Source of the DNA: Dyella psychrodurans
GTDB taxonomy: Bacteria; Pseudomonadota; Gammaproteobacteria; Xanthomonadales; Rhodanobacteraceae
Direction: 5' to 3'
NCBI RefSeq assembly: GCF_003363265.1
Contig: NZ_QRBF01000001.1
Location: forward strand, 1,210,451-1,274,450
DNA: 64,000 bases
Shown: positions 45,100-53,339 of the stretch, in pieces
Layout: each line of letters opens with the position of its first letter
Position numbering within the stretch: the first letter of the stretch is position 1
Notes under the pieces: model-generated
Database searches by the model: none
What the model was told of the DNA's origin: nothing
The model's input: only the letters and a program-made list of their open reading frames with translations
Translations under genes and position numbers: made by a program

Positions 45100-47742
45100 T
45101 CATTCCTTGGCAGGTCCGATCCGCTCGACTAAAGCCTGCCACAGACGCTGTTGCTGTGTCTCGCCCAGCGGCGCATTGCGGCGGTCGGTCAGCTGGAAGA
45201 AGTCTTCCACCCGCTCGCCGAAGGTCGCGATGCGCGCGTCGTGCACACGCACCTCGCAGGCCATCAGGACCTGCGAGACAGCGGCCAGCAATCCTGGGCG
45301 GTCGCTGCATACCAGGGCCATCTGCGTGCGTCCGCCCGCCTGCTTGAAATCGATGCGCGGCGCCATCTGGAAGTGCTTGAGGTGACGCGACATGCTGCGG
45401 CGAGGCGGCATGATCGGCGCCGATTGCGCGAGCGCGCGCTGCAGGCGCTGATGCAGTTCTTCCGCGCGCTCCTGGCTTGCAGGCCTCTGGTTTTCCGCTT
45501 CCAGGAGCAGAAAGGTGTCCATGGCCTTGCCGTCGGGCGAACTGAGTACGCGCGCCTCCATCACGGAAAAATGCAGGCGGTCGAGCATCGCCGTGACGTT
45601 GGCGAACAGACCGTCGCGATCAGGGGCGCACACAAACAGTTCGGTACTGCCGCGCACCGACATCGGGTGCACGGCAATCAACGGAAGCTTGCCATCGGCC
45701 TTCAGGATGGCGTCCGTCTGCCAGGCGACCTGCTGCGGATGGTGCCGCAGAAAACTGAGATCGGGAAACCCCGCCCACACTTGCGCGACCACGGCTGGAT
45801 CGTGCCCTTCGGACGTCAATAGCGCCAATGCCTGTTCGCGACAATTCGCGATGCGCGCCGCGGCATCCCGCGACGGTTTGGCATCGCGGCGCAAGGCGTA
45901 GCGAGTCGCGGTATAGAGATCCGCGAGCAGGCGATCCTTCCACGCATTCCACAAACGCGGGCTGGTGCCGATGATGTCGGCGATGGTCAGCAGATAGAGT
46001 TGACCCAGCCGCTCGCGGCCGGCCACGACTTCAGCAAAACGATGCACGACATCGGGATCGGTGATGTCCTGTCGCTGCGCCGTGGTGCTCATCAGCAAGT
46101 GCCAGCGCACCAGCCACGCCACGCGCTCGGTATCGTCTTCCTGCAGGCCGAGCTTCGTGCAGAAGGCGCGCGCATCTTCCTCGCCCAGTACGGAGTGATC
46201 GCCGCCGCGACCTTTCGCAATGTCGTGAAACAGCGCAGCCAGCAACAGCACTTCCGGCTTGGGCAAGGTCGACCACGCCTCGCAAGCGAGCGGGAATTCC
46301 GCCTGTGTGGCCGGATCGGCGAAACGCGCCACATTCCGCAGCACGCGCAGCGTGTGTTCGTCCACGGTATAGACGTGAAAGAGGTCGTACTGCATGCGTC
46401 CGAATACTTGGCCGAACGCAGGCAATATCGCCGCAAGCAGGCCGTGACGATTCATGCGCCACAGCGCATCCACCGCAGGCGCGCCACGCCGCAGCAACTG
46501 TAGAAAGGAAACCAGCGCCTGCGGTTCGTCGGCGAGCGCGGTGCCATGTACGGCCGTGGCCTGATGAATGCGCCGCATGGTGTCGGCACTGAAGCCGATC
46601 AATCCCTTCTCATCCAGCCGCGCGATGAAGATATCGACCAGCGCAGCCGGGCGTCGCATGAAAAGATCCGGGTCGCGCGCAGCCAAGCGCGCACCGTAAC
46701 GGATGAATTCCGTACCGACAGGCTGAGGCGCACTCGGTGCCTCGAGCATTTCCTCGAAGCGATCGGCGATCTGGATGCCCAGGCGTTCCACGTGACTCGC
46801 CGCGCGGTAATAGCCTTGCATGAACTGTTCGACGCCGAGGTTCTTTTCGTGTTCGTCCTCGAAACCGAGTTGTGCCGCGATACCGCGCTGATAGTCGAAC
46901 AGCAGGCGCTCTTCCGCGCGCCCTGCTTCCAGATGCAACGCAAAGCGATAACGCCGCAACGTGGCTTCTGCGCGCAGCAAGGTGTCGCATTCGGCGGGAT
47001 CGAGCAGGCCTTCGCTCACCATGTCGGGAAAATCGTTCGCATGCGCGATGCGCTGTCCAAGCCAGCGCAAGGAATCGAGCGTGCGCAAACCGCCCGGGCC
47101 ATCCTTGATGTTCGGCTCCAGATTGTTGGCGGTGTCGTCGAAACGCGCGTGCCGTGCGTCGCGATCGGCTAGACGAGCGCGCAGATATTCGCGCGGCGGC
47201 CACATGCCGGGCGCGTCGATGATGTTTCGCAGGTGCGCATCAAGCGCAGGATCGCCGGCCAATCGCCGTGCGTCGAGCAAACTGGTGAACACGCTCGCAT
47301 CCGCCGCGGCCAACGTCTGGCACTGCGCGGGATCGCGCACGGCGTGTCCCACTTTCAAACCGATGTCCCACAGCGTCGCGAAGCATTGCTCCAGTGCGCG
47401 CAACCGTGCCGCATCCGATTGCTCGACCAACGCCAGCAGATCGATATCCGAATACGGAAAAAGCAGGCCGCGCCCGAAACCGCCAATGGCAAACAAGGCG
47501 GCGTGGCTGACGTCGCCCAGACATGCTGTCCACACATGCGCCACGATGCGCGTGACGGATTCGCCGCGTCGGCGAGCCAACGCCGTGGCATCGGCGCCAT
47601 CGCGAAAAGCCACCGCGATGGCGCGGTCCAGATCGCCGAGCAACTGCCGCAGCGCGCGTCGCGCCTCGCCGGATACGCCGGAGCGAGGCACTGCAACCGG
47701 CAGGCGCGGTATGGGAGGAAGAGGGATGGCGGACAAGGTCAT
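45100..47742 (-). CDS. glnD: Bifunctional uridylyltransferase/uridylyl-removing enzyme GlnD
   Basis: Nitrogen sensor that adds UMP to PII proteins when glutamine is low and removes it when glutamine is high. The 880-aa protein has the nucleotidyltransferase motif GGFGRGLLFPYSDIDLL (87-103, with D99 and D101), a PII-uridylyltransferase middle region, an HD domain with FHDIAKGRGGDHSVLG for deuridylylation, and two C-terminal ACT domains (TELFVCAPDRDGLFANVTAM; MALVCSDRPGLLAAVSQ). It is convergent with nothing nearby and precedes map in the usual order. Confidence 0.97.
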   Translation of the reverse strand: MTLSAIPLPPIPRLPVAVPRSGVSGEARRALRQLLGDLDRAIAVAFRDGADATALARRRGESVTRIVAHVWTACLGDVSHAALFAIGGFGRGLLFPYSDIDLLALVEQSDAARLRALEQCFATLWDIGLKVGHAVRDPAQCQTLAAADASVFTSLLDARRLAGDPALDAHLRNIIDAPGMWPPREYLRARLADRDARHARFDDTANNLEPNIKDGPGGLRTLDSLRWLGQRIAHANDFPDMVSEGLLDPAECDTLLRAEATLRRYRFALHLEAGRAEERLLFDYQRGIAAQLGFEDEHEKNLGVEQFMQGYYRAASHVERLGIQIADRFEEMLEAPSAPQPVGTEFIRYGARLAARDPDLFMRRPAALVDIFIARLDEKGLIGFSADTMRRIHQATAVHGTALADEPQALVSFLQLLRRGAPAVDALWRMNRHGLLAAILPAFGQVFGRMQYDLFHVYTVDEHTLRVLRNVARFADPATQAEFPLACEAWSTLPKPEVLLLAALFHDIAKGRGGDHSVLGEEDARAFCTKLGLQEDDTERVAWLVRWHLLMSTTAQRQDITDPDVVHRFAEVVAGRERLGQLYLLTIADIIGTSPRLWNAWKDRLLADLYTATRYALRRDAKPSRDAAARIANCREQALALLTSEGHDPAVVAQVWAGFPDLSFLRHHPQQVAWQTDAILKADGKLPLIAVHPMSVRGSTELFVCAPDRDGLFANVTAMLDRLHFSVMEARVLSSPDGKAMDTFLLLEAENQRPASQERAEELHQRLQRALAQSAPIMPPRRSMSRHLKHFQMAPRIDFKQAGGRTQMALVCSDRPGLLAAVSQVLMACEVRVHDARIATFGERVEDFFQLTDRRNAPLGETQQQRLWQALVERIGPAKE

Positions 47743-47828
47743 CGGTAGGAGTCTGCTACATCCGCGATCCGGAAACTTACCCTATCGTCATTGGCCCGTT
47801 GCGCTGGTCAATGACGACTTCGTGCGGA

Positions 47829-48593
47829 TTACGCATCCGGCCAGGGCGTGAGGATCTCGTAGCCATCATCCGTCACCGCAATGGTGTGCTCCCATTGCGC
47901 GGACAAGGAATGATCCTTGGTGACGACCGTCCAGCCATCGGGCAATTGCTTGGTATGCGGCTTGCCCGCGTTGACCATCGGCTCGACCGTGAACGTCATG
48001 CCCTTCTGCAGCACCACGCCCGTTCCGGGCTTGCCGTAATGCAGAACCTGCGGCTCGTCGTGGTAGACCTTGCCGATGCCGTGGCCGCAATACTCGCGCA
48101 CCACCGAAAAGCCCGCCGCCTCGGCGTGCTTCTGGATCGCATGACCGACGTCGCCCAGCGTCGCGCCGGGACGCACGGCCTCAATACCGCGCATCATGGC
48201 CTCGTGCGTGGTATCCACCAGCCGCCTGGCCAGCACGCCCGGCGTGCCGACGAAGTACATGCGGCTGGTATCGCCGTGCCAGCCGTCTTTGATCACGGTG
48301 ACGTCGAGATTGATGATGTCCCCATCCTTGAGCACCTTGCCGGGACTGGGGATGCCGTGGCAGATCACATGGTTGACCGAGGTGCACAAGGTCTTGGGGA
48401 ACCCGTGGTAGCCCACGTTGGCCGGGATCGCCTTCTGCACGTTCACGATGTGCTCGTAGGCGAGCCGGTCCAGGTCCTCGGTGGTAACGCCCGGCTTGAC
48501 GTGTTCCTTGAGCAGGGCCAGCACTTCGGCCGCCAGCTGGCCGGCGACGCGCATACCTTCAAGATCTTGGGCGGATTTGAGAGTGATGGTCAT
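47829..48593 (-). CDS. map: Methionine aminopeptidase, type I
   Basis: Removes the initiator methionine from nascent proteins. The 254-aa protein has all metal and substrate residues: H79, D97, D108, H171, H178, E204 and E235 (for example in NLDVTVIKDGWHGDTSRMY, YCGHGIGKVYHDEP, FTVEPMVNAG and AQWEHTIAV). The ATG at 48593 (MTITLKSAQDLEGM) was chosen; the frame happens to stay open far upstream across the rpsB region. It is divergent from rpsB. Confidence 0.97.
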   Translation of the reverse strand: MTITLKSAQDLEGMRVAGQLAAEVLALLKEHVKPGVTTEDLDRLAYEHIVNVQKAIPANVGYHGFPKTLCTSVNHVICHGIPSPGKVLKDGDIINLDVTVIKDGWHGDTSRMYFVGTPGVLARRLVDTTHEAMMRGIEAVRPGATLGDVGHAIQKHAEAAGFSVVREYCGHGIGKVYHDEPQVLHYGKPGTGVVLQKGMTFTVEPMVNAGKPHTKQLPDGWTVVTKDHSLSAQWEHTIAVTDDGYEILTPWPDA

Positions 48594-48638
48594 GGTTTCA
48601 CTGTGATATGGCGGCAAAGTCTCAAAAAAACCAGTGAC

Positions 48639-48668
48639 TTGCCGCGAAGTCTCGGCCCCGGCTATAAT
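48639..48668 (+). promoter_or_regulatory. Sigma-70-type promoter of rpsB
   Basis: A TTGCCG -35 hexamer (48639-48644), an 18-bp spacer and a perfect TATAAT -10 (48663-48668) lie in the 309-bp gap between the divergent map and rpsB genes. Transcription would start near 48675, giving a leader of about 225 nt before rpsB. Confidence 0.82.
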
Positions 48669-48674
48669 TTCCGG

Positions 48675-48902
48675 GTTTTGCAGACCCCATCCAGCCTCTG
48701 AGGCTCGATCGGCGCAAAGCGAAGCGGGATTGTAACCGTCTCGCGTTACAAGCCCAACCAATGCCACACACGTATCGGCACCGTCTTCGGGGTGCTGCGT
48801 TCGTCCTTCCCAAGCCTCAAGGACAGCGCGGTCGAAGCCGGGGATACGTGGAGGTCCCAACCCCCGGGCCACTAAAAAAAGGCCCACTGCAGGAGTATCA
48901 CC
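48675..48902 (+). promoter_or_regulatory. Long structured 5' leader of rpsB-tsf
   Basis: About 225 nt of untranslated leader between the promoter and the rpsB ATG. It contains several possible stems. The last is GGGCC (48866-48870) with GGCCC (48881-48885) and an A-rich loop, placed just before the ribosome binding site AGGAG (48891-48895). In gammaproteobacteria S2 protein represses its own mRNA through such a leader (established for E. coli). Equivalence here is inference. Confidence 0.55.
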
Positions 48903-49796
48903 ATGGCTCAAGTCACCATGCGCCAGATGCTGGAAGCTGGCGTGCATTTCGGTCACCAGACCCGCTACTGGAACCCGAAGATGGCCCCGTACATCTTTGG
49001 CGCCCGCGGCAAGATCCACATCATCAACCTCGAAAAGACGCTGCCGCTGTTCACCGACGCGATGAACTTCCTGTCGGCGATCGCCCAGAAGCGCGGCACC
49101 GTGCTGTTCGTCGGCACCAAGCGTTCCGCTCGCGAAGCGCTGGCCGAAGAAGCCGCACGCGCCGGCATGCCCTTCGTCACCGCCCGCTGGCTCGGCGGCA
49201 TGCTCACCAACTTCCGCACGGTGAAGCAATCCGTTGCTCGCCTGAAGGAGCTGGAAGCCGCTGAAACCGATGGCAGCTTCGAAAAGCTGGTCAAGCACGA
49301 AGTGCTGGCCCGTCGTCGCGAACGCGAGAAGCTGGAAAATTCGCTGGGCGGCATCAAGAACATGAACCGCCTGCCCGACGCGCTGTTCGTGGTCGACATC
49401 GGCCATGAAAACATCGCCGTGCAGGAAGCCAAGAAGCTCGGCATCCCCGTGATCGCCGTGGTCGACACCAACTACAACCCGGAACTGGTCGATTACGCCA
49501 TCCCGGGCAACGACGACGCCATCCGCGCGATCCAGCTGTACGCCCGCGCCGCCGCCGACTCGATCCTCGAAGGCAAGGCCGCCGCTCCGGCTGCCGCCCA
49601 GGGTGACGCCAACGAATTCGTCGAACTCGACGAAGCAGGCAACCCGGTCGCCAAGGACGAAGAGCGCCGCGCTGCGCCGCCCCGCCGCAATGCGCCCGCC
49701 AAGAAGGGTGCTCCGCGCGGTGGCGACCGTGACGATCGCCGTGGCGGTCGCGGTGGTCGCGGCGGCCGTACGCACGAGACCCCCGACGCCGAGTAA
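48903..49796 (+). CDS. rpsB: 30S ribosomal protein S2
   Basis: Small-subunit ribosomal protein. The first about 235 residues are the normal S2 fold ([55 protein letters not shown]). The total of 297 aa exceeds the usual 240-265 because of a C-terminal tail rich in Arg and Gly ([20 protein letters not shown], then repeated RGG units, ending HETPDAE). The tail is absent from E. coli S2. It is followed by tsf in the normal operon order. Confidence 0.97.
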   Translation: MAQVTMRQMLEAGVHFGHQTRYWNPKMAPYIFGARGKIHIINLEKTLPLFTDAMNFLSAIAQKRGTVLFVGTKRSAREALAEEAARAGMPFVTARWLGGMLTNFRTVKQSVARLKELEAAETDGSFEKLVKHEVLARRREREKLENSLGGIKNMNRLPDALFVVDIGHENIAVQEAKKLGIPVIAVVDTNYNPELVDYAIPGNDDAIRAIQLYARAAADSILEGKAAAPAAAQGDANEFVELDEAGNPVAKDEERRAAPPRRNAPAKKGAPRGGDRDDRRGGRGGRGGRTHETPDAE

Positions 49797-49808
49797 GCCT
49801 TACCCGCT

Positions 49809-49832
49809 GCCGTGGCGGCCCACCGCCACGGC
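49809..49832 (+). other. GC-rich perfect hairpin in the rpsB-tsf spacer
   Basis: A 10-bp perfect stem, GCCGTGGCGG (49809-49818) with CCGCCACGGC (49823-49832) and a 4-nt loop, lies 12 bp after the rpsB stop. There is no U-run, so it is not a classical terminator. It may modulate tsf expression or stabilise the rpsB message against 3' decay (inference). Confidence 0.7.
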
Positions 49833-49858
49833 AAACCAAGATTTCCGAGGAACTCTCA

Positions 49859-50740
49859 ATGGCTGAAATTTCCGCCCAATTGGTCAAGGAACTCCGCGAG
49901 CGCTCCGGCGCTGGCATGATGGAGTGCAAGAAGGCGCTGGTCGAAAACCATGGCGACATCGAAATCGCCATGGAATGGCTGCGCAAGTCGGGCCTGGCCA
50001 AGGCCGACAAGAAGGCCGGCCGCGTGGCCGCCGAAGGCCGCATTGTCGCCGCCCAGGCCGCCGGCAATGCCGTGCTGGTCGAAGTGAACAGCGAAACCGA
50101 CTTCGTCGCCAAGGACGCCAGCTTCGTGAAGTTCAGCGACACCGTCGCCGACGTCGCGCTGAAGTCCGGCGCCAAGGACGTCGACGCACTGAAGGCCGCC
50201 GCCTACCCGGGCGCCGGTTCGGTGGAAGAGGCCGCCAAGGCACTGGTCGCCACCATCGGCGAAAACATCCAGGTGCGCCGCATGGCACGCGTGTCGAACG
50301 ACGGCGTGATCAGCAGCTACGTCCACGGCAACCGTATCGGCGTGCTGGTCGCGCTGAAGGGCGGCTCCGAGGATCTCGCCAAGGGCATCGCCATGCACGT
50401 GGCTGCCATGAACCCGGCCTACGTGCGCGCCGAAGACGTACCGGCCGACTTCCTGGCGAAGGAAAAGGAAATCGCGCTGAGCCAGATGTCGGACAAGGAA
50501 AAGGCCAAGCCGGCCGAAATCCTTGAGAAGATCATCGGCGGCAAGGTCAACAAGATCGTGTCCGAAGTCACCCTGCTCGGCCAGCCCTACGTGATGGATA
50601 CCAACACCTCCGTGGGCGACGTGCTGAAGAAGGAAGGCGCCGACGTGATCTCCGTGGTCCGCCTGGCCGTCGGCGAAGGCATCGAGAAGGTGCAGGACGA
50701 CTTCGCCGCAGAAGTGATGAAGCAGGCGGGCCTGGCGTAA
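49859..50740 (+). CDS. tsf: Elongation factor Ts
   Basis: Guanine-nucleotide exchange factor for EF-Tu. The 293-aa protein has the N-terminal UBA-like domain ([27 protein letters not shown]), the core TDFVAKD motif (about 80-86) that inserts into EF-Tu, and the repeated Tsf subdomains with [10 protein letters not shown]. It is second in the rpsB-tsf operon and is followed by a strong terminator. Confidence 0.97.
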   Translation: MAEISAQLVKELRERSGAGMMECKKALVENHGDIEIAMEWLRKSGLAKADKKAGRVAAEGRIVAAQAAGNAVLVEVNSETDFVAKDASFVKFSDTVADVALKSGAKDVDALKAAAYPGAGSVEEAAKALVATIGENIQVRRMARVSNDGVISSYVHGNRIGVLVALKGGSEDLAKGIAMHVAAMNPAYVRAEDVPADFLAKEKEIALSQMSDKEKAKPAEILEKIIGGKVNKIVSEVTLLGQPYVMDTNTSVGDVLKKEGADVISVVRLAVGEGIEKVQDDFAAEVMKQAGLA

Positions 50741-50761
50741 TTCGCCAGTCATCCGTTTGTG

Positions 50762-50792
50762 AAAAAAGGCCACGGGAAACCGTGGCCTTTTT
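50762..50792 (+). terminator. Rho-independent terminator of the rpsB-tsf operon
   Basis: A perfect 8-bp stem GGCCACGG (50768-50775) / CCGTGGCC (50780-50787) with a GAAA tetraloop is followed by a T-run (50788-50792). The A-run at 50762-50767 means it can also serve the convergent VOC gene on the minus strand. Confidence 0.92.
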
Positions 50793-50813
50793 GTTTGCGC
50801 GGCGTGCGCGATC

Positions 50814-51236
50814 TCAGACCGATCGCAACTGCACGGTTTCAGCTTTTTTGGTGGGCTGCAGCAAATCCCAGCGATTGCCGTAGAGATCCTCGAAGACGGC
50901 TACCGTGCCATACGGTTCCTGACGCGGCTGCTCCAGAAAACGCACGCCGCGTGCGCGCATCACGTTGTAACGCGCGTAAAAGTCATCTACATGCAGAAAC
51001 AGGAAAACGCGCCCACCCGCCTGCTCGCCCACACACACGTCCTGCTCCGACGTGCTGGCCAGGGCGAGCAGCAATCGCGTCTCGCGCGCTCCTGGCGGGG
51101 ACACCAGCACCCAACGCTTGCCGCCGCCCAGCGGCGTATCTTCCACCAGCTGGAAATCCAGGCATCCCGTATAGAACGCGATCGCCTCGTCGTAGTCGCG
51201 CACCAGCAGCGAAACAGCGGCGATAGCATGCTGCAT
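50814..51236 (-). CDS. VOC-family (glyoxalase/bleomycin-resistance-like) protein
   Basis: A 140-aa protein of the vicinal oxygen chelate fold. It begins AIAAVSLLVRDYDEAIAFYT (the typical first beta-alpha unit) and has FLFLHVDDFYARYNVMRARG and the closing VAVFEDLYGNRWDLLQP metal-binding block. The actual substrate is unknown. The gene's ATG (51236) lies only 17 bp from the left arm of the composite palindrome at 51253-51519, which therefore occupies most of its promoter region. Confidence 0.87.
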   Translation of the reverse strand: MQHAIAAVSLLVRDYDEAIAFYTGCLDFQLVEDTPLGGGKRWVLVSPPGARETRLLLALASTSEQDVCVGEQAGGRVFLFLHVDDFYARYNVMRARGVRFLEQPRQEPYGTVAVFEDLYGNRWDLLQPTKKAETVQLRSV

Positions 51237-51252
51237 GACAAAAAACTCCTTC

Positions 51253-51519
51253 GAGCCTGCTTATGATCTTTACGTGGCCCGCGCCGGGATCTGTTTGCGC
51301 GCAGGGCAAGGAAGAACGAGTGAAGTGTATGTCGATACATGAGCGAGTGATGACGCGGCCATGCGGGCAAACAGACCCGGCCCGAAGGGTTGTGTCTGAG
51401 TGGCCGTTAGGCAGTAGCGCGCGGCTTGACCAGACAGCCAGTCTGGCGCTGCGCCGCGCACTACTGCCTAACGGCCACTCAGACACAACGCGGGCTACGT
51501 AAAGATCATAAGCAGGCTC
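51253..51519. repeat. Composite palindromic element (nested inverted repeats)
   Basis: The element fills most of the 384-bp gap between the VOC gene and pyrH. Outer arms 51253-51282 and 51490-51519 pair over 29 of 30 positions. Inside are two hairpins. Arm A pairs 51284-51303 with 51362-51380 (one bulge, one mismatch) and has a small inner stem at 51326-51339. Arm B pairs 51389-51425 with 51453-51489 (36 of 37) and has a small stem at 51430-51446 in its loop. Arm B ends exactly where the outer right arm begins, giving a three-way-junction layout. No gene was recognised inside. Confidence 0.85.
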
Positions 51520-51558
51520 TCGAGTGACCACGGGGTGAAGCATAGACCGTTGGCGCGC

Positions 51559-51586
51559 TGACGTTCGCGTCGGCGTCCGCTACAAT
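51559..51586 (+). promoter_or_regulatory. Probable pyrH promoter
   Basis: A -10-like TACAAT (51581-51586) with CTGACG (51559-51564) 16 bp upstream as a weak -35 precedes pyrH by 35 bp. It lies outside the composite palindrome. Confidence 0.5.
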
Positions 51587-51620
51587 GCACGCGTTTTGCG
51601 CCAAACAATCCGGAGCCTCC

Positions 51621-52343
51621 ATGAGCGACCAGCTAAAGTACCGACGCATCTTGCTCAAGCTCTCCGGTGAAGCCTTGATGGGCGAAGCCGATTACGGCAT
51701 CGATCCCAAGGTGATCGGCCGGCTGGCGAACGAGATCATCGAGATACAGCAGGCTGGCGTGCAGATCGGCGTGGTGATCGGCGGCGGCAACATCTTCCGC
51801 GGCGCCGGTCTGGCCGCTGCTGGCATGGACCGCGTCACCGGCGACCACATGGGCATGCTGGCCACGGTGATGAACGCGCTGGCGATGCAGGATGCCATCG
51901 AAAAACGCGGTGGTTTTGCCCGCGTGATGAGCGCCATCCAGATTCACGATGTGGCCGAGGACTTCATCCGTCGCCGCGCCATCCGCCATATCGAAAAAGG
52001 TCGCATTGCGCTGTTTGCCGCAGGCACCGGCAATCCGTTCTTTACCACCGATTCTGCCGCGGCACTGCGTGCGGTCGAAGTGGGCGCGGACCTGCTGCTC
52101 AAAGCCACCAAGGTCGACGGCGTGTACAGCGCCGATCCGGCCAAGCACAGCGATGCCAAACGCTTCGAGCGGCTGGATTACGACCAGGTCATCGAGCGCA
52201 AGCTCGCTGTCATGGACACCGCCGCTATCGCACTGTGCCGCGACCACGGCATGCCGCTGCGTATTTATGACATGACGGTACCCGGCAACCTGATGCGCAT
52301 CATGCGCGGCGAGCAGGTCGGTACGCTGGTCGACGCCGACTGA
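51621..52343 (+). CDS. pyrH: Uridylate kinase PyrH
   Basis: Hexameric UMP kinase of pyrimidine nucleotide synthesis. The 240-aa protein has the amino-acid-kinase blocks [40 protein letters not shown] and [16 protein letters not shown]. The ATG at 51621 ([10 protein letters not shown]) has GGAG 6 nt upstream; the in-frame ATG at 51585 overlaps the promoter. It is followed by frr, as usual. Confidence 0.97.
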   Translation: MSDQLKYRRILLKLSGEALMGEADYGIDPKVIGRLANEIIEIQQAGVQIGVVIGGGNIFRGAGLAAAGMDRVTGDHMGMLATVMNALAMQDAIEKRGGFARVMSAIQIHDVAEDFIRRRAIRHIEKGRIALFAAGTGNPFFTTDSAAALRAVEVGADLLLKATKVDGVYSADPAKHSDAKRFERLDYDQVIERKLAVMDTAAIALCRDHGMPLRIYDMTVPGNLMRIMRGEQVGTLVDAD

Positions 52344-52378
52344 CCTCAATCCAGGTTCTTCCCTGGCGCCATGACGAG

Positions 52379-52404
52379 GCGCCACCCACACCAGGGTGTG
52401 GCGC
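52379..52404 (+). other. Hairpin between pyrH and frr
   Basis: GCGCCAC (52379-52385) pairs with GTGGCGC (52398-52404). There is no U-run, so a terminator role is uncertain. The 170-bp gap contains a possible TATACT -10 at 52477-52482 for frr. Confidence 0.5.
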
Positions 52405-52513
52405 GAGGGGTGGATGGCAAGCAGGAGGCGGTTTCCCTGCGACTTTTCCAGCCCCAATGCGCGTCTTACGCCCTGCTATACTTATCGGCTTGCACGCCAC
52501 TGGGTGATTTCTC

Positions 52514-53071
52514 ATGCTCAACGACATCAAACACGATGCCCAGACCCGCATGGGCAAGAGCATCGATGCTCTCAAGCACGACCTGTCCCGCCTGCGCACG
52601 GGCCGCGCGAGCACGACGCTGGTGGACCACATCAAGGTGTCCTATTACGGCTCGGATACCCCGCTCAATCAGGTAGCCTCGGTTTCGCTGGCCGATGGCC
52701 GCTCGATCGTGATCACTCCGTTTGAAAAGAACATGGTCGCGCCGATCGAGAAGGCGTTGCTCGCCTCCGACATCGGCATCACGCCGACCACGGCCGGCAC
52801 GGTGATCCGCCTGAACATGCCGCCGCTGACCGAAGAACGTCGCCGCGAACTGGCCAAGCACGTATCGCACGAAGGTGAGAACGCCAAGATTGCGATTCGC
52901 AACGTGCGCCGGGACGCTTTGCAGCACGTCAAGGATCTGCTCAAGGAAAAGCAGATCACCGAAGACGAAGAGCGCAAGGCCGACGACGAAATCCAGAAAC
53001 TCACCGACCGCTTCGTGAAGGAAGTGGATACCGTCGCGAAAGCCAAGGAAGAGGAACTGATGGCCATGTAA
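52514..53071 (+). CDS. frr: Ribosome recycling factor
   Basis: Splits post-termination ribosomes with EF-G. The 185-aa protein has the family start MLNDIKHDAQTRMGKSIDAL, the RTGRAS motif (LSRLRTGRASTTLVDHI), PPLTEERRRELAKHV and the long C-terminal helix (KADDEIQKLTDRFVKEVDTV). Length and motifs are typical. Confidence 0.97.
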   Translation: MLNDIKHDAQTRMGKSIDALKHDLSRLRTGRASTTLVDHIKVSYYGSDTPLNQVASVSLADGRSIVITPFEKNMVAPIEKALLASDIGITPTTAGTVIRLNMPPLTEERRRELAKHVSHEGENAKIAIRNVRRDALQHVKDLLKEKQITEDEERKADDEIQKLTDRFVKEVDTVAKAKEEELMAM

Positions 53072-53121
53072 TGGTCATCGGGAGCCGCGCCGCAGAAACT
53101 TGCACGGCGCGGACGATTCCC

Positions 53122-53155
53122 GTTCTCCTCGGGGGAGAGGAAAAGGGTGAGGGGC
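53122..53155. repeat. CT/AG-rich short palindrome (second copy type)
   Basis: TTCTCCTCGGGGGAGAGG followed by AAAAGGGTGAGGGG lies in the 268-bp gap between frr and uppS. It resembles the dispersed motif near 25230. The rest of the gap holds no recognised gene or strong promoter. Confidence 0.5.
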
Positions 53156-53339
53156 CAATCTTGCACGATCGCAACATTCGCACAGGCCATGGCCAACCGG
53201 GCGCCATGGGATCTCGTCTCGCCGCAATCCCCTCCCCGAAGAGGCGCGAAAGCGCACGGAAGTGGCTATTTCATGACAATCACTTCTTCTGCATCCCTAC
53301 CCACGAGGAAGACGTCGCCATTACGGCTACCCTCCATCG

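Noticed and set aside
47829-49775. Map frame staying open on the minus strand through rpsB to 49775
   Set aside because: The extra part is antisense to rpsB and its promoter; Map has a good start at 48593 with the normal length.
51263-51543. Short open frames on both strands within the composite palindrome, with matching peptides such as SEWPLGSSAR
   Set aside because: The matching peptides result from the inverted repeat being read on both strands; no ribosome binding site or homology is seen.
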